From Planctomycetaceae bacterium (GTDB taxonomy: Bacteria; Planctomycetota; Planctomycetia; Pirellulales; Pirellulaceae): 64,000 nt of DNA. Location: NCBI GenBank assembly GCA_002723275.1, contig PBNZ01000041.1, positions 64,602-128,601 on the forward strand, read 5' to 3'. The notes beneath the pieces were generated by a model. It was not told the origin of the DNA. It worked only from the letters and a program-made list of their open reading frames with translations, and did not search any database. Made by a program: the position numbers and the translations under genes. Shown here piece by piece: positions 9,968-18,164 of the stretch (positions are counted from its first letter, which is position 1; the number at the start of each line of letters is the position of its first letter).

Positions 9968-10459
9968 CTAGCGAGCCGACCAGATCCATTGAGCCCACTG
10001 CCCATTGTTCTCATCCACGGCTATGGACAGTCTTTCGGGTTGGGCGCATCCGAGTGATGCGACCTCGGCAAGCAACTGCTCACCTAGATATTTGGCCAAG
10101 AGCTCAGCGGTGGTATTTGTAACGGGCAACAAAACACAATCTTCGCGAGGAAAAACCCAACGTCGATCTTCAAAGGTAGCCACCACTTCTCGTTCACTCG
10201 CGACGACCTTAATTTGCTGATGCTTTGTCGGCAGGATAACGTGATGATCCCAGTCGTCGACCATTCGTTTAAGACTATCACGCAGGGCGATAAAATCGAT
10301 CACGTACTGATTTTCATCCAACGGCCCATCAACTTCCGCTTCAATCCGATAATTGTGACCATGGAGTCGCTCACAGATATTTCCATTGAACGTAATAAAA
10401 TGCGCTGCGCTGAAGACGAGATAGTCTTTGGTCAGTTTGACTCGATACGATTCGCTCAT
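9968..10459 (-). CDS. 6-pyruvoyl-tetrahydropterin synthase / QueD family protein
   Basis: A 163-residue protein of the T-fold pterin family. Visible hallmarks are the zinc histidine in FSAAHFI, the CERLHGHNYR segment with catalytic Cys followed by HGH, VIDFIALRDSLK, the DHHVILP histidine, and NTTAELLAKYL. The CxxxHGH form is the one seen in QueD (6-carboxytetrahydropterin synthase) and PTPS. The ATG at 10459 follows GGATGAAG at good spacing; the upstream extension to 10522 overlaps the previous gene and lacks family similarity. Only 4 bases separate it from the CitG-like gene upstream, so the two are likely translated together. It may act in queuosine synthesis, but its partner suggests a pterin for the methanopterin-like cofactor instead. 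No queC, queE or queF is visible in the window. Confidence 0.85.
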   Translation of the reverse strand: MSESYRVKLTKDYLVFSAAHFITFNGNICERLHGHNYRIEAEVDGPLDENQYVIDFIALRDSLKRMVDDWDHHVILPTKHQQIKVVASEREVVATFEDRRWVFPREDCVLLPVTNTTAELLAKYLGEQLLAEVASLGCAQPERLSIAVDENNGQWAQWIWSAR

Positions 10460-10463
10460 AGCT

Positions 10464-11306
10464 TCATCCAAACGGTGGCTTGATTTTGTTTTCACATAGC
10501 AACACAAAGAGTCCGGCGGCAATCAGGTCCGCGGTCGTGCCAGGGTTTCGACGATGCCCGTCACACCGCAACCAAAAATCGAGATCGGCCAGAGCTCGTT
10601 CGTAGTTCTCCGTCCCTGGCTCGCCGGCGGCAAGGACTCCCGCAGCTCGAACGGAAGCCTCTGTTGCAAGCTCGACTCCACATTTTCGACCAATCAGGCT
10701 GTCAGGATACCGACTCATTAATGTCACATGGGCCGAGACGATTCGCTGGGGAAGCGTCATGCGATCGCCTTGCTCCAGCAGCGGCACGACCTCTTCAAAA
10801 ATCTCACCGAAACCGTTGTTATATTGCTTCGCGATCAAATCCCGGTGAGCGGCTTCATGCATGGCTTCCAGCAGATTGTCGGGCGGATCCTGTTGGACAT
10901 CGTGCGTGGCTACCTGCTCTCCCTTTGGCTGCAGGCCTCCCGGAGCGGCGAGTCGAATAGCCTCATACACTGCAACGGCATCCGCAGCATCCATGGCCGC
11001 AAGAACATCCGCAAGTGAATTCCGCACATCCCCTCCGCGATGGGCGACGGCCAATGGCGAAAGCAACAGAACGATACCAAGATTCGTGTTTTCCCGCGTG
11101 ACCTGCCCCGTTGCTTGAACGGATTGCAGGACCGTTGCCCCTACTCTTTCCGCCCGCTCCATGACCGGGCCGAGAGCAACCGCACTCGCCACAAAATCGT
11201 TGAGTGACGTATCTTCGAAATCAGCCCCACGATGAACGTTGCCTGGCTTCGGCGCCGTCACCTCAAGTAAACAAGCGAGCGTTGCACATTGCCCCGTTGT
11301 CAACAT
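10464..11306 (-). CDS. CitG/MdcB-like (triphosphoribosyl-dephospho-CoA synthase family) protein
   Basis: A 280-residue protein. The N-terminal TAPKPGNVHRGADFEDTSLNDF is the signature of the CitG/MdcB family, and the conserved NTNLGIVLLLSPLA follows near residue 75. Classical members make the prosthetic group of citrate lyase or malonate decarboxylase, but neither enzyme is encoded here. As I recall, relatives (COG1767) occur in the methanopterin/methanofuran gene set of methylotrophs. Its 4-base spacing to the pterin synthase homologue downstream fits that. The ATG at 11306 is chosen; a TTG three codons upstream (11315) is equally possible, and neither has a clear ribosome binding site. Family call is firm, the reaction is not. 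Confidence 0.8.
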   Translation of the reverse strand: MLTTGQCATLACLLEVTAPKPGNVHRGADFEDTSLNDFVASAVALGPVMERAERVGATVLQSVQATGQVTRENTNLGIVLLLSPLAVAHRGGDVRNSLADVLAAMDAADAVAVYEAIRLAAPGGLQPKGEQVATHDVQQDPPDNLLEAMHEAAHRDLIAKQYNNGFGEIFEEVVPLLEQGDRMTLPQRIVSAHVTLMSRYPDSLIGRKCGVELATEASVRAAGVLAAGEPGTENYERALADLDFWLRCDGHRRNPGTTADLIAAGLFVLLCENKIKPPFG

Positions 11307-11346
11307 TTTCGTCAAACCGCAAGCAAAAACGGAGGAACGTTTTGTT

Positions 11347-12255
11347 CTAAACAGCTTCGACGTTCTGATTCAAAAACGCCTGGAGCCGTGTGACGATTTG
11401 ATCGGTCGACTCTTCGACCACCCAGTGCCCTGCCTCTTCTATTTCCATCACTTCTGCCTGAGGCATGAGTTCTTGGAATCGACGCAAACACTCAGGTCGA
11501 AAGCACCAATCCTGCATGCCCCAAATCAACAACGTCGGGAAGCCGACCAGCGCGGGCAGTTGCGACTCGATGCCCTCCAGAACTGCCCAGGTCGGATGAG
11601 CTGGTGAGGCAGGGATATCTTTCACGAATCCATAAACACCGACGCGGTGATCCCACGTATCGTAAGGCGCCAGCAAGCCCTGCTGAACTGCGGGCGACAA
11701 CTTACTTGACCCCGAAACAGCCATCCACAAAGCCGCTCGGGAAAACATATTCATTCCCTGCAGCGCAACTTTCCCGAAAACCGGCATGCGACAGGCTCGA
11801 ATGCGCCAGGGAATATAGGGTGGCGGAAACGCTCCCGTGTTGAACAATACATAGCGTTTGAAACGATCCGGGCGTTGCAGGGCAGCTCCCATTCCAATCG
11901 CTCCGCCCCAATCGTGCCCCAGGATCGTGGCATCCCTAAGATCCAAATGATCGATCAAGCTGACCAGATTATCGATGTGCGAGGCGAGCTGATAAGGGTA
12001 GTCGATCGGTTTATCGCTGAGACCACACCCGAGATGATCAGGAACGACGCAGCGAAACGATGGTGAAAATGCATCGACAAGGCCTCGCCAATAAAAGGAC
12101 CAGGTGGGATTGCCGTGCACCATCAAAAGCGGCTCACCGTTTCCCTCATCCAGATAGTGATACCGATAGCCATCGACCCTGATTTCATGGGGGTCGTAGG
12201 GATACAGGGCTTTCCAGTCACCGTCTGGCATCGGCAGAACCACATCAAGGGACAA
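11347..12255 (-). CDS. Haloalkane-dehalogenase-like alpha/beta hydrolase, OleB-like
   Basis: A 302-residue alpha/beta hydrolase. LLMVHGNPTWSFYWR forms the oxyanion region, GHDWGG places an aspartate nucleophile at Asp115, WGMQDW near residue 248 supplies a second acid, and EAGHWVVEE the histidine. The Asp nucleophile is typical of haloalkane dehalogenases and of OleB, the beta-lactone decarboxylase of long-chain olefin synthesis. Segments such as VPDHLGCGLSDKP, FNTGAFPPPYIPWRIR and LLAPYDTWDHRVGV look closer to OleB in my recollection. No oleA, oleC or oleD is adjacent. The TTG at 12255 is the longest start; GTG at 12243 or ATG at 12231 are alternatives. It heads the minus-strand run toward the CitG-like gene, 40 bases downstream. 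Confidence 0.75.
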   Translation of the reverse strand: MSLDVVLPMPDGDWKALYPYDPHEIRVDGYRYHYLDEGNGEPLLMVHGNPTWSFYWRGLVDAFSPSFRCVVPDHLGCGLSDKPIDYPYQLASHIDNLVSLIDHLDLRDATILGHDWGGAIGMGAALQRPDRFKRYVLFNTGAFPPPYIPWRIRACRMPVFGKVALQGMNMFSRAALWMAVSGSSKLSPAVQQGLLAPYDTWDHRVGVYGFVKDIPASPAHPTWAVLEGIESQLPALVGFPTLLIWGMQDWCFRPECLRRFQELMPQAEVMEIEEAGHWVVEESTDQIVTRLQAFLNQNVEAV

Positions 12256-12557
12256 CCGCTCCCGGAAATCCGGGCAGCACTTTCACGAATCAGCTTGAAT
12301 TCAAGCAGATCAAACGATCCCGTAGCATAACGAGGCTCAACGTATCTGAATAGCGGTGAGCCCGTCGGAGGGTTCTATCGGTGTAATTCACGCCCCTGTT
12401 TTTTCGTCGATAAATGATCATCGCCTGCGGGCGGATCACATGCTAGGCTTCCAACAGGGGAGATGTGACTGTCCATCAGTTTAGTTGCCGGAAATCAACA
12501 TCCGACACTCGGCGGTGTTGCCGTTTCACCACTCACCCACGACAGAGGGTACAAAAT
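12256..12557. other. Divergent intergenic region upstream of a small membrane protein
   Basis: About 302 bases lie between the hydrolase start at 12255 (minus) and the small gene at 12558 (plus). I find no gene, tRNA or clear promoter pair. The sequence just before 12558 contains GAGGGT about 7 bases from the ATG, a plausible ribosome binding site. The plus-strand open frame reaching back to 12465 shows no conserved features before the chosen start. Confidence 0.4.
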
Positions 12558-12749
12558 ATGCCAGCGGACTCACCTCGGCAAACCGATGATCAAAGCACCA
12601 ACACGGTGCCCCTCGAAATGCCTTCCGAAATCAAGAACGAGCCGAGCAAGCCAGCAAAAAACGAGGCTCCCACCCAAAACAGTGTCCCAAGCTGGATTCT
12701 AGGGGTCGTCGTCATCATGCTTTGCGCGATGCGAGTCTTTTCCAACTAA
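12558..12749 (+). CDS. Small single-pass membrane protein, hypothetical
   Basis: A 63-residue protein: a polar N-terminal half rich in Asp, Glu, Lys and Pro (MPADSPRQTDDQSTNTVPLE...) followed by one hydrophobic segment near the C-terminus (SWILGVVVIMLCAMRVF, residues about 45-61). The ATG at 12558 has a GAGGGT site 7 bases upstream. It stands alone, facing the CbiX-like gene, which ends at 12889 on the other strand. I do not recognise a family. It is short enough to be a chance frame, but the tail-anchor layout and the ribosome site favour a real gene. Confidence 0.5.
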   Translation: MPADSPRQTDDQSTNTVPLEMPSEIKNEPSKPAKNEAPTQNSVPSWILGVVVIMLCAMRVFSN

Positions 12750-12888
12750 GCTTCATCTTCAACTAGGCTTCATCTGCCAAGCACCGAGCCTACCTGTTAC
12801 TCGCATCCGCACGCGAAATCGATACGACATCATCTCGACTCGCTCGCCCGTCTGGATCCCGGATGACGATGCCTCGACATCTTCGGCT

Positions 12889-13413
12889 TCACTTCTCGTC
12901 GTCTGCCGTGTCTTGATCAAAGCTGTGCTCGCCCTGATCGTCGCAAACGTCAAAGCAATGAGAATCATGCGACGCCTCACGAACACACTCGGCAATCCGA
13001 TCCTGAATAACTTGCAGCATGAGTGCGTGCAATCCGAGCGGAGCCGCTACGAGAAAACGAGTACCAGGATGACGCTGACAAGCCTCTGCCGCTAATTGAG
13101 GAATATCTTGATGCCAGTGGCGTCCCGGGGACAGAAAATAGGGAAATACAATGATTAATTCTGCGCCTTGTTGCACTGCCCGATCGAAGGCGGTTTGAAT
13201 CGATGGCTCCGCCAATTCCATGTGGGCAGGTTCAACAATTTTCAAGCCAGTCGCCCTTTGGAAGTTTTCCGCGACGACCAATAACAATTGATTACTCTCT
13301 TCGCGGCGAGACCCATGATCGACAACAATTACGGCTGGCGAAACTTGTCGGCTGTAAGCTGACGCCAGCATCGCTTTCAACGTTTGTCCAAAATCAGCTT
13401 CTTGCTCACTCAC
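12889..13413 (-). CDS. CbiX/SirB-like chelatase
   Basis: A 174-residue single-domain protein of the CbiX family. VVDHGSRREESNQLL carries the first metal/tetrapyrrole histidine, and FPYFLSPGRHWHQDIPQLAAEA the second conserved HxxxDIP region. Family members insert cobalt or iron into sirohydrochlorin for cobalamin or siroheme. The acidic C-terminal tail (CDDQGEHSFDQDTADDEK) is poorly conserved. The start is GTG at 13413. It lies 42 bases after the epimerase gene and is the last of the minus-strand run that begins with the P-type ATPase. No other cobalamin or siroheme gene is seen in the window, so the metal cannot be decided from context. Confidence 0.8.
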   Translation of the reverse strand: MSEQEADFGQTLKAMLASAYSRQVSPAVIVVDHGSRREESNQLLLVVAENFQRATGLKIVEPAHMELAEPSIQTAFDRAVQQGAELIIVFPYFLSPGRHWHQDIPQLAAEACQRHPGTRFLVAAPLGLHALMLQVIQDRIAECVREASHDSHCFDVCDDQGEHSFDQDTADDEK

Positions 13414-13455
13414 GAATTCAGTCCCCGCTCAAAAGGCTTTAACTCCACCAGAAAT

Positions 13456-14361
13456 TTAATGGGCTTCAACCGACTGCGCCGCCTGCACCAGCGTCTGCAC
13501 TGTTTTTCTCAGCAATGGCTCGCCTCCAAACTCCATTCCTAAGGCGCGAAGTTTCCCAGTTTCGATTTGATGCTTCGGACTCTTCGGACCGCCTTGAATG
13601 TCGGCCGGACTCCCGGACACCTGTTTTGCGAGCTGTGCCACTTCAAACTCTGAAACATACCGCTCATAGCAATTGAAGGCTTGCCCCTCGATTCCATCAG
13701 CGTTCAACAGAAGGGTAGCAGCCTTGGCAACATCAGCGACATGAACTTCCTTACCTCCCCGTTGGCAATTGACATCCCGACCATCAACAACGGCCTTCAC
13801 GAGCTCGAACCACTTACTGTGCTCGATCGGATGGGCAGCTCCGTAGATTCCCGTCGGTCGCAGGGCACAAACAGGAAAATGTTGGCCTAAGCCAAAGGCG
13901 TGAATAAATTTCTCAATCGCTGCCTTGTGAGCTCCGTAATGTGTGAGCGGCCACAACGGATGTGCCTCGTCCAGTAAACGATCGTCGAGAATCTGTTCGT
14001 GGACCGCACATGTCGAAATGAATACGAACCGTTCGATTTGCTGGCGGCGAGCTTCTTCCATCAGCCGTAGGGACCCTAGAAGATTTCGCTCCACAAACTC
14101 GATCAAATCTCCTTCCGCACCTCGAAAACCATCTCCAGGCCGATCGAGTGCTGCATGAATGACCGCATCACATCCCTCTAACAGGTCGCGAGTCGCCTCG
14201 GGTGAATTCAACTGACCTGTAACCCATTCGATGTCGTCGGGCAAGCTTTGCACATCACTGGTCGGTCGACGCCAGCAACGACATTGATGTCCATCCTGCA
14301 ACAGTTGCTGGACCAGGTATCGTCCGACAAATCCCGAAGCTCCGGTAAGTGCAACTTTCAT
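13456..14361 (-). CDS. NAD-dependent epimerase/dehydratase (extended SDR)
   Basis: A 301-residue extended short-chain dehydrogenase. The N-terminal MKVALTGASGFVGRYLVQQLL is the GxxGxxG nucleotide-binding loop. HYGAHKAAIEKF holds the YxxxK catalytic pair near residue 142, and the upstream FVFISTCAVH supplies the serine/threonine region. LRPTGIYGA is the usual substrate-side motif. Such enzymes act on nucleotide sugars or similar alcohols in the cytoplasm; the substrate is not evident. The ATG at 14361 gives the canonical Rossmann start. It sits 32 bases after the isochorismatase-like gene. Confidence 0.85.
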   Translation of the reverse strand: MKVALTGASGFVGRYLVQQLLQDGHQCRCWRRPTSDVQSLPDDIEWVTGQLNSPEATRDLLEGCDAVIHAALDRPGDGFRGAEGDLIEFVERNLLGSLRLMEEARRQQIERFVFISTCAVHEQILDDRLLDEAHPLWPLTHYGAHKAAIEKFIHAFGLGQHFPVCALRPTGIYGAAHPIEHSKWFELVKAVVDGRDVNCQRGGKEVHVADVAKAATLLLNADGIEGQAFNCYERYVSEFEVAQLAKQVSGSPADIQGGPKSPKHQIETGKLRALGMEFGGEPLLRKTVQTLVQAAQSVEAH

Positions 14362-14393
14362 TGAAAAACCTCACTTCGCTTATGAACTAGCGC

Positions 14394-14984
14394 TTATGAA
14401 CTGGAATCTGCAGGGGGTGACTGACGAACCAATTGACTGATTTGTTTAAACGGCGCCGTACCAGCTTCTCGACACCATTCAAACAATGCCATCTCCGTGG
14501 TGACAAGGGTCGCACCACTACTTTCCATGCGCCGTTGGGCGGTCACACAATCCACTTCATAACGCGACCCCACCGCATCAACGGGCACATACACTTCGTA
14601 GCCTTCGGAAAGCAGGTCGAGTGACGTTTGCATCACGCACACGTGCGCCTCGATACCCGCCACGACAACCTTCTGAATTTCGATGCTCTTAAGTTGCTCA
14701 ATGAATTCCGCCTGCCCGCAGCAACTAAAGGTAAGCTTACCGGCCAATGGCTCGACAAAGGGCTGCAGTTCACCGACCGTTGCGCCCAACTTTTCCGGAT
14801 ATTGCTCGGTCGCCAGACAAGGAACTTGCAGAATCTGAGCCCCGGTGAGCAACCGAGTTAGATTCCAGACAAGTCTGTCACGATGAGGGATGACACTCAG
14901 GAGTTTTTCCTGCGCATCGACGATTAACAGGGCCGTGTCGTCAGACGACATAAGCAGTCGACTGCGGGAATAAGCATCAGACAT
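14394..14984 (-). CDS. Isochorismatase-family cysteine hydrolase
   Basis: A 196-residue protein of the isochorismatase/YcaC fold. ALLIVDAQEKLL provides the catalytic Asp near residue 23, GKLTFSCCG the family lysine region, and VVAGIEAHVCVMQTSLDLL the nucleophilic Cys in the normal VCV context. It closely resembles the small YcaC/ISOC1-type hydrolases of unknown substrate rather than siderophore isochorismatases. Start ATG at 14984. It lies 62 bases after the P-type ATPase stop and 32 bases before the epimerase, as part of a co-directional run. Confidence 0.85.
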   Translation of the reverse strand: MSDAYSRSRLLMSSDDTALLIVDAQEKLLSVIPHRDRLVWNLTRLLTGAQILQVPCLATEQYPEKLGATVGELQPFVEPLAGKLTFSCCGQAEFIEQLKSIEIQKVVVAGIEAHVCVMQTSLDLLSEGYEVYVPVDAVGSRYEVDCVTAQRRMESSGATLVTTEMALFEWCREAGTAPFKQISQLVRQSPPADSSS

Positions 14985-15046
14985 CTTGGTTCTCAGTCAC
15001 CGAGGATCTTTTGCGAGGAATACTGACTTCAGTTGCAATCTTGATC

Positions 15047-17230
15047 TTAGGGGGCAACCGCTTCCTGTGGAATGGGAGGCTCCATTGATTCTTGCTTCAC
15101 TTTCAACAGTCGAGTGCCATTCGCAATGACCAAAAAGCTGGCCCCCACATCAGCTCCCACGGCCATCCACATGGTGGCGTAATCGACTGCAGCCAACCCG
15201 AGCACGACGAGCTTAACTCCTAAGGCGATTGAAATATTCTGAATGAGGATGGCACGTGTCTGGCGACTCAGTCGAATGAGATCTGAAATCCTCGTCAACA
15301 GAGGCTGCATAATGACGACATCACTCGTTTCCAACGCGGTATCGCTTGCAGCAGTTCCCAACGCGATGCCGATGGGAGCGGCCGCGAGCGCGGGCGCATC
15401 GTTGACTCCATCCCCCACCATCACCAGATCTTTGTGTTGTCCTGTCAACTCACGAACGCGCACAATCTTGTCATCCGGGAGCAACTCAGCCAAGAACCGA
15501 TCCACCCCCAGTTCTTGGGCGACTCGACGCGCGACGGACTCACGATCGCCGGTCAGCATAACGGTCTGCTCGACTCCCAACGACCGCCATTCTTCAATGG
15601 CGGCAACGGCATCTGGCCGCAGCTCATCACTCATTTCAATGTAACCTTGTAGCCGTCCCTGCTGAACAACGTAGGCACGGGTCACTGCATCACCATCGTC
15701 GACCGTTTCGACTCCGAGAGTCTGAAGATAATTGCCGCTGGCCACCACCATTTCCAGCTGGTTAACTTTTCCACGAACACCATAGCCTCGTAACACTTCG
15801 AAAGATTCGACCACTGCCGTCGTGGTTGTTGCGGCCTCAGCTGCCTCCACAATCGCTCGCGCCAAGGGATGTTCACTGTGCTGCTCCAGGGCAGCAGCCT
15901 GCCCCAATAATTCCTCGACACTGAGGTCTCCGCAGACCTCGACACGAACCACTTTGGGATTGCCCACCGTCAGCGTACCGGTTTTGTCGAGAGCGATCCG
16001 TCGGACACGTCCCATCAACTCTAGAAACTCCCCCCCCTTAACGAGGATGCCACGTCGACTCGCCTGATAGAGCCCACACACGACGGTGATGGGTGTCGAT
16101 AGAACAAGAGCACACGGGCAGGCGATAACCAGCATCACGAGAGCCCGCCGAAACCAGGCTCGCCACACTTCTGAAAAACTTCCATCTCCCAGCATCGAAA
16201 GATACTGGGGAGCAATCGCCGAGACCAACCAAGGCAGCAGAGACAAAGCGACTGCAAAAGCGATCACCGCGGGTGTGTAAACTTGTGCAAAACGATCGAC
16301 AAAGCGTTCCGTCGGCGAGCGATTCGCTTGAGCGTCAGCAATTAAACGCGAGATTCTCGCGGGCGTACTATCCGTGGCGGACTTGCGAACCTCAACATCG
16401 AGCGATCCTTCTTGGTTCAATGATCCTCCGTAAAGGTTCTCACCGGGCTCCTTGTTGACCGGCATGCTTTCACCGGTGATCGTCGCTTCGTTAACGCTGG
16501 ATTGTCCGGCAATGACTTTGCCATCGATTGGGACCCGTTCTCCGGGCAAGACTCGAATGATTTGGCCAACTTCGAGTAATTCCACAGGAACGACGGTTAG
16601 CGTTTGCCGATCCGACTCGAGTCGATGCGCAGTCGCAGGCGCGAGATTCATCAAAGCGCGAATCGAATCATTGGCCTTCCGTTTACTTGCCTCGTCGATT
16701 ACCAATGAAAATCGAAATAACACCATTCCGGTTGCAGCCTCAAGCCATTCTCCAGTGAGAACAGCTCCGATGGACGCAACAGTTAAGAGAGCATTCATAT
16801 CGAGCTGTCTGAGACAGACGGCGCGCCAGGCGTTCTTTGCGACGGGAATACCGGCGAGCACCACGGCGGCGATGGCGAAGGCGGGAACAAGATGAGAGAG
16901 ATTGACAAGAGCAAAGAGCATCGCAATCAACAGCAGCGCAGTTGCGATCCATAAATCAACGCGAATCGCACGTCGCGGTGCCTCAACTTCGACTTGATCA
17001 TGCCCCTGAAACAGGGTGGCCTCAAAACCCGTCCTTTGAATCGTTTGGCAAATGAGTTCCGCATCGAGCGATGGCTCATGCTCAATCCTCAGCTTTCTTG
17101 CCAAATAATCGGGCCGGAGCTGACGAATTCCCGTCAGAGGTTGCAGGGCGGCCTCGATCAACCCCAATTCAGTAGGGCAATCGAGATCAGGCACATGCAG
17201 AGTTGTCCACTGTGTTGTCGAACTGCTCAA
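15047..17230 (-). CDS. Heavy-metal (Zn/Cd/Pb-type) P1B ATPase
   Basis: A 727-residue metal-export ATPase. An N-terminal HMA-like domain has VPDLDCPTE with only one of the two usual cysteines (Cys18). TGES is at 252-255, the CPC transmembrane metal site at 371-373, the phosphorylation motif DKTGT at 415-419, and GDGVNDAPAL near 630. The last helix has MWMAVGADVGASFLVIANGTRLL, where the aspartate matches ZntA-type Zn/Cd/Pb pumps, so zinc or cadmium export across the inner membrane is most likely. The start is a TTG at 17230, because an in-frame TAA lies three codons upstream and no ATG follows for a long way. Direct repeats directly upstream (17244-17269) could be an operator. Confidence 0.92.
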   Translation of the reverse strand: MSSSTTQWTTLHVPDLDCPTELGLIEAALQPLTGIRQLRPDYLARKLRIEHEPSLDAELICQTIQRTGFEATLFQGHDQVEVEAPRRAIRVDLWIATALLLIAMLFALVNLSHLVPAFAIAAVVLAGIPVAKNAWRAVCLRQLDMNALLTVASIGAVLTGEWLEAATGMVLFRFSLVIDEASKRKANDSIRALMNLAPATAHRLESDRQTLTVVPVELLEVGQIIRVLPGERVPIDGKVIAGQSSVNEATITGESMPVNKEPGENLYGGSLNQEGSLDVEVRKSATDSTPARISRLIADAQANRSPTERFVDRFAQVYTPAVIAFAVALSLLPWLVSAIAPQYLSMLGDGSFSEVWRAWFRRALVMLVIACPCALVLSTPITVVCGLYQASRRGILVKGGEFLELMGRVRRIALDKTGTLTVGNPKVVRVEVCGDLSVEELLGQAAALEQHSEHPLARAIVEAAEAATTTTAVVESFEVLRGYGVRGKVNQLEMVVASGNYLQTLGVETVDDGDAVTRAYVVQQGRLQGYIEMSDELRPDAVAAIEEWRSLGVEQTVMLTGDRESVARRVAQELGVDRFLAELLPDDKIVRVRELTGQHKDLVMVGDGVNDAPALAAAPIGIALGTAASDTALETSDVVIMQPLLTRISDLIRLSRQTRAILIQNISIALGVKLVVLGLAAVDYATMWMAVGADVGASFLVIANGTRLLKVKQESMEPPIPQEAVAP

Positions 17231-17627
17231 TGTTGTTTACTACGTTCTTTACAACCGTGTTCTTTACAAACGTTTTATCGACGTGGCTGACGACCGAATC
17301 GGCGACGAGGGCAACTGCGAAGCGGCTTCCACCCGTTCACGGGGACAGGGAAGCTCCAAATTCGCCACAAACACCTCCCTAGTCGACCTGATTTGTTTCA
17401 TACCATTGTTTTCTTATTGTACGATCCGACCGAGTGCGGGTCAGCGCCGATGCAGCTCGACTCACCCGAATTCACGCATTCACTCAATTTCACGCATACA
17501 GAATCACCCTGGTTTTGCAACTCCAGAAGTGACCCGTGTTACACCATCGAGAGTGCACTATGCCACTAGCCGAAAACCGCAAATTTGACGACAATAGATG
17601 AGTCAACAATAGGAATGGAAGACCCTC
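17231..17627. other. Divergent intergenic region between P-type ATPase and hslV
   Basis: About 397 bases without a supported gene. The ATPase-proximal end holds two 11-bp direct repeats (listed separately). The hslV-proximal end is AT-rich around 17390-17420 but I see neither a CIRCE inverted repeat nor a clear sigma-32 promoter. GGAATGGAAGA precedes the hslV ATG and can serve as its ribosome binding site. Confidence 0.5.
17244..17269 (-). promoter_or_regulatory. Two 11-bp direct repeats upstream of the P-type ATPase
   Basis: On the plus strand GTTCTTTACAA occurs at 17244-17254 and again at 17259-17269, a 15-base period. A related partly inverted element (GTTGTTTACTAC, from 17232) adjoins them on the ATPase side. 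They end about 14 bases from the ATPase start codon at 17230, where a metal-responsive repressor would bind. The repeat is direct sequence evidence; the operator role is inference. Confidence 0.35.
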
Positions 17628-18164
17628 ATGAAAATTCGATCAACGACGATTCTGACCGTTCGGCGCGACAACAAAGTTGCGATTGGCGGCGATGGTCAGG
17701 TCACCTTGGATACCGCCATCGTCAAGGCGGACTCCGTCAAGATCCGACCGCTCGTCGATGGCAAGGTCATTTGCGGCTTTGCCGGTGCTGGTGCAGACGC
17801 TTTTGCCTTGCTGGAACGTTTCGAAGTCAAGCTGAAGGATTACCCTTCGAACGTCCCGCGAGCAGCAACGGAATTAGCCAAGGATTGGCGAACCGACCGG
17901 GCATTGCGGCGATTGCAAGCGCTCCTGGTCGTCATCGACGCCAAACACACTTTGCTCGTTGGCGGAACGGGTGACGTAATTCAACCGACCGACGGAATTT
18001 TAGGCATCGGTTCAGGTGGAAATTACGCAACGGCGGCCGCGCGAGCACTCGTCAGAAACACCGACATGGACGCTGCCGAGATCGTACGCGAGTCACTGAT
18101 GGTGGCAGCAGACATCGACATCTACACCAATTCTAACATCGTCGTGAAGGAGTTAGCGTGCTGA
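17628..18164 (+). CDS. hslV: ATP-dependent protease subunit HslV
   Basis: A 178-residue threonine protease subunit. The N-terminus MKIRSTTILTVRRDNKVAIGGDGQVT has the TT that becomes Thr1 after removal of the short propeptide (Thr6 here), with the following GGDGQVT motif typical of HslV. HslV forms the double-hexamer proteolytic core of the cytoplasmic HslVU complex, which degrades unfolded and short-lived proteins in heat and other stress. The ATG at 17628 gives normal length. The gene overlaps hslU by 7 bases, so the two subunits are made from one message. Confidence 0.97.
   Translation: MKIRSTTILTVRRDNKVAIGGDGQVTLDTAIVKADSVKIRPLVDGKVICGFAGAGADAFALLERFEVKLKDYPSNVPRAATELAKDWRTDRALRRLQALLVVIDAKHTLLVGGTGDVIQPTDGILGIGSGGNYATAAARALVRNTDMDAAEIVRESLMVAADIDIYTNSNIVVKELAC

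Noticed and set aside
17231-17627. CIRCE or sigma-32 heat-shock site before hslV
   Set aside because: No TTAGCACTC/GAGTGCTAA inverted repeat and no CTTGAA/CCCCAT pair found by eye.
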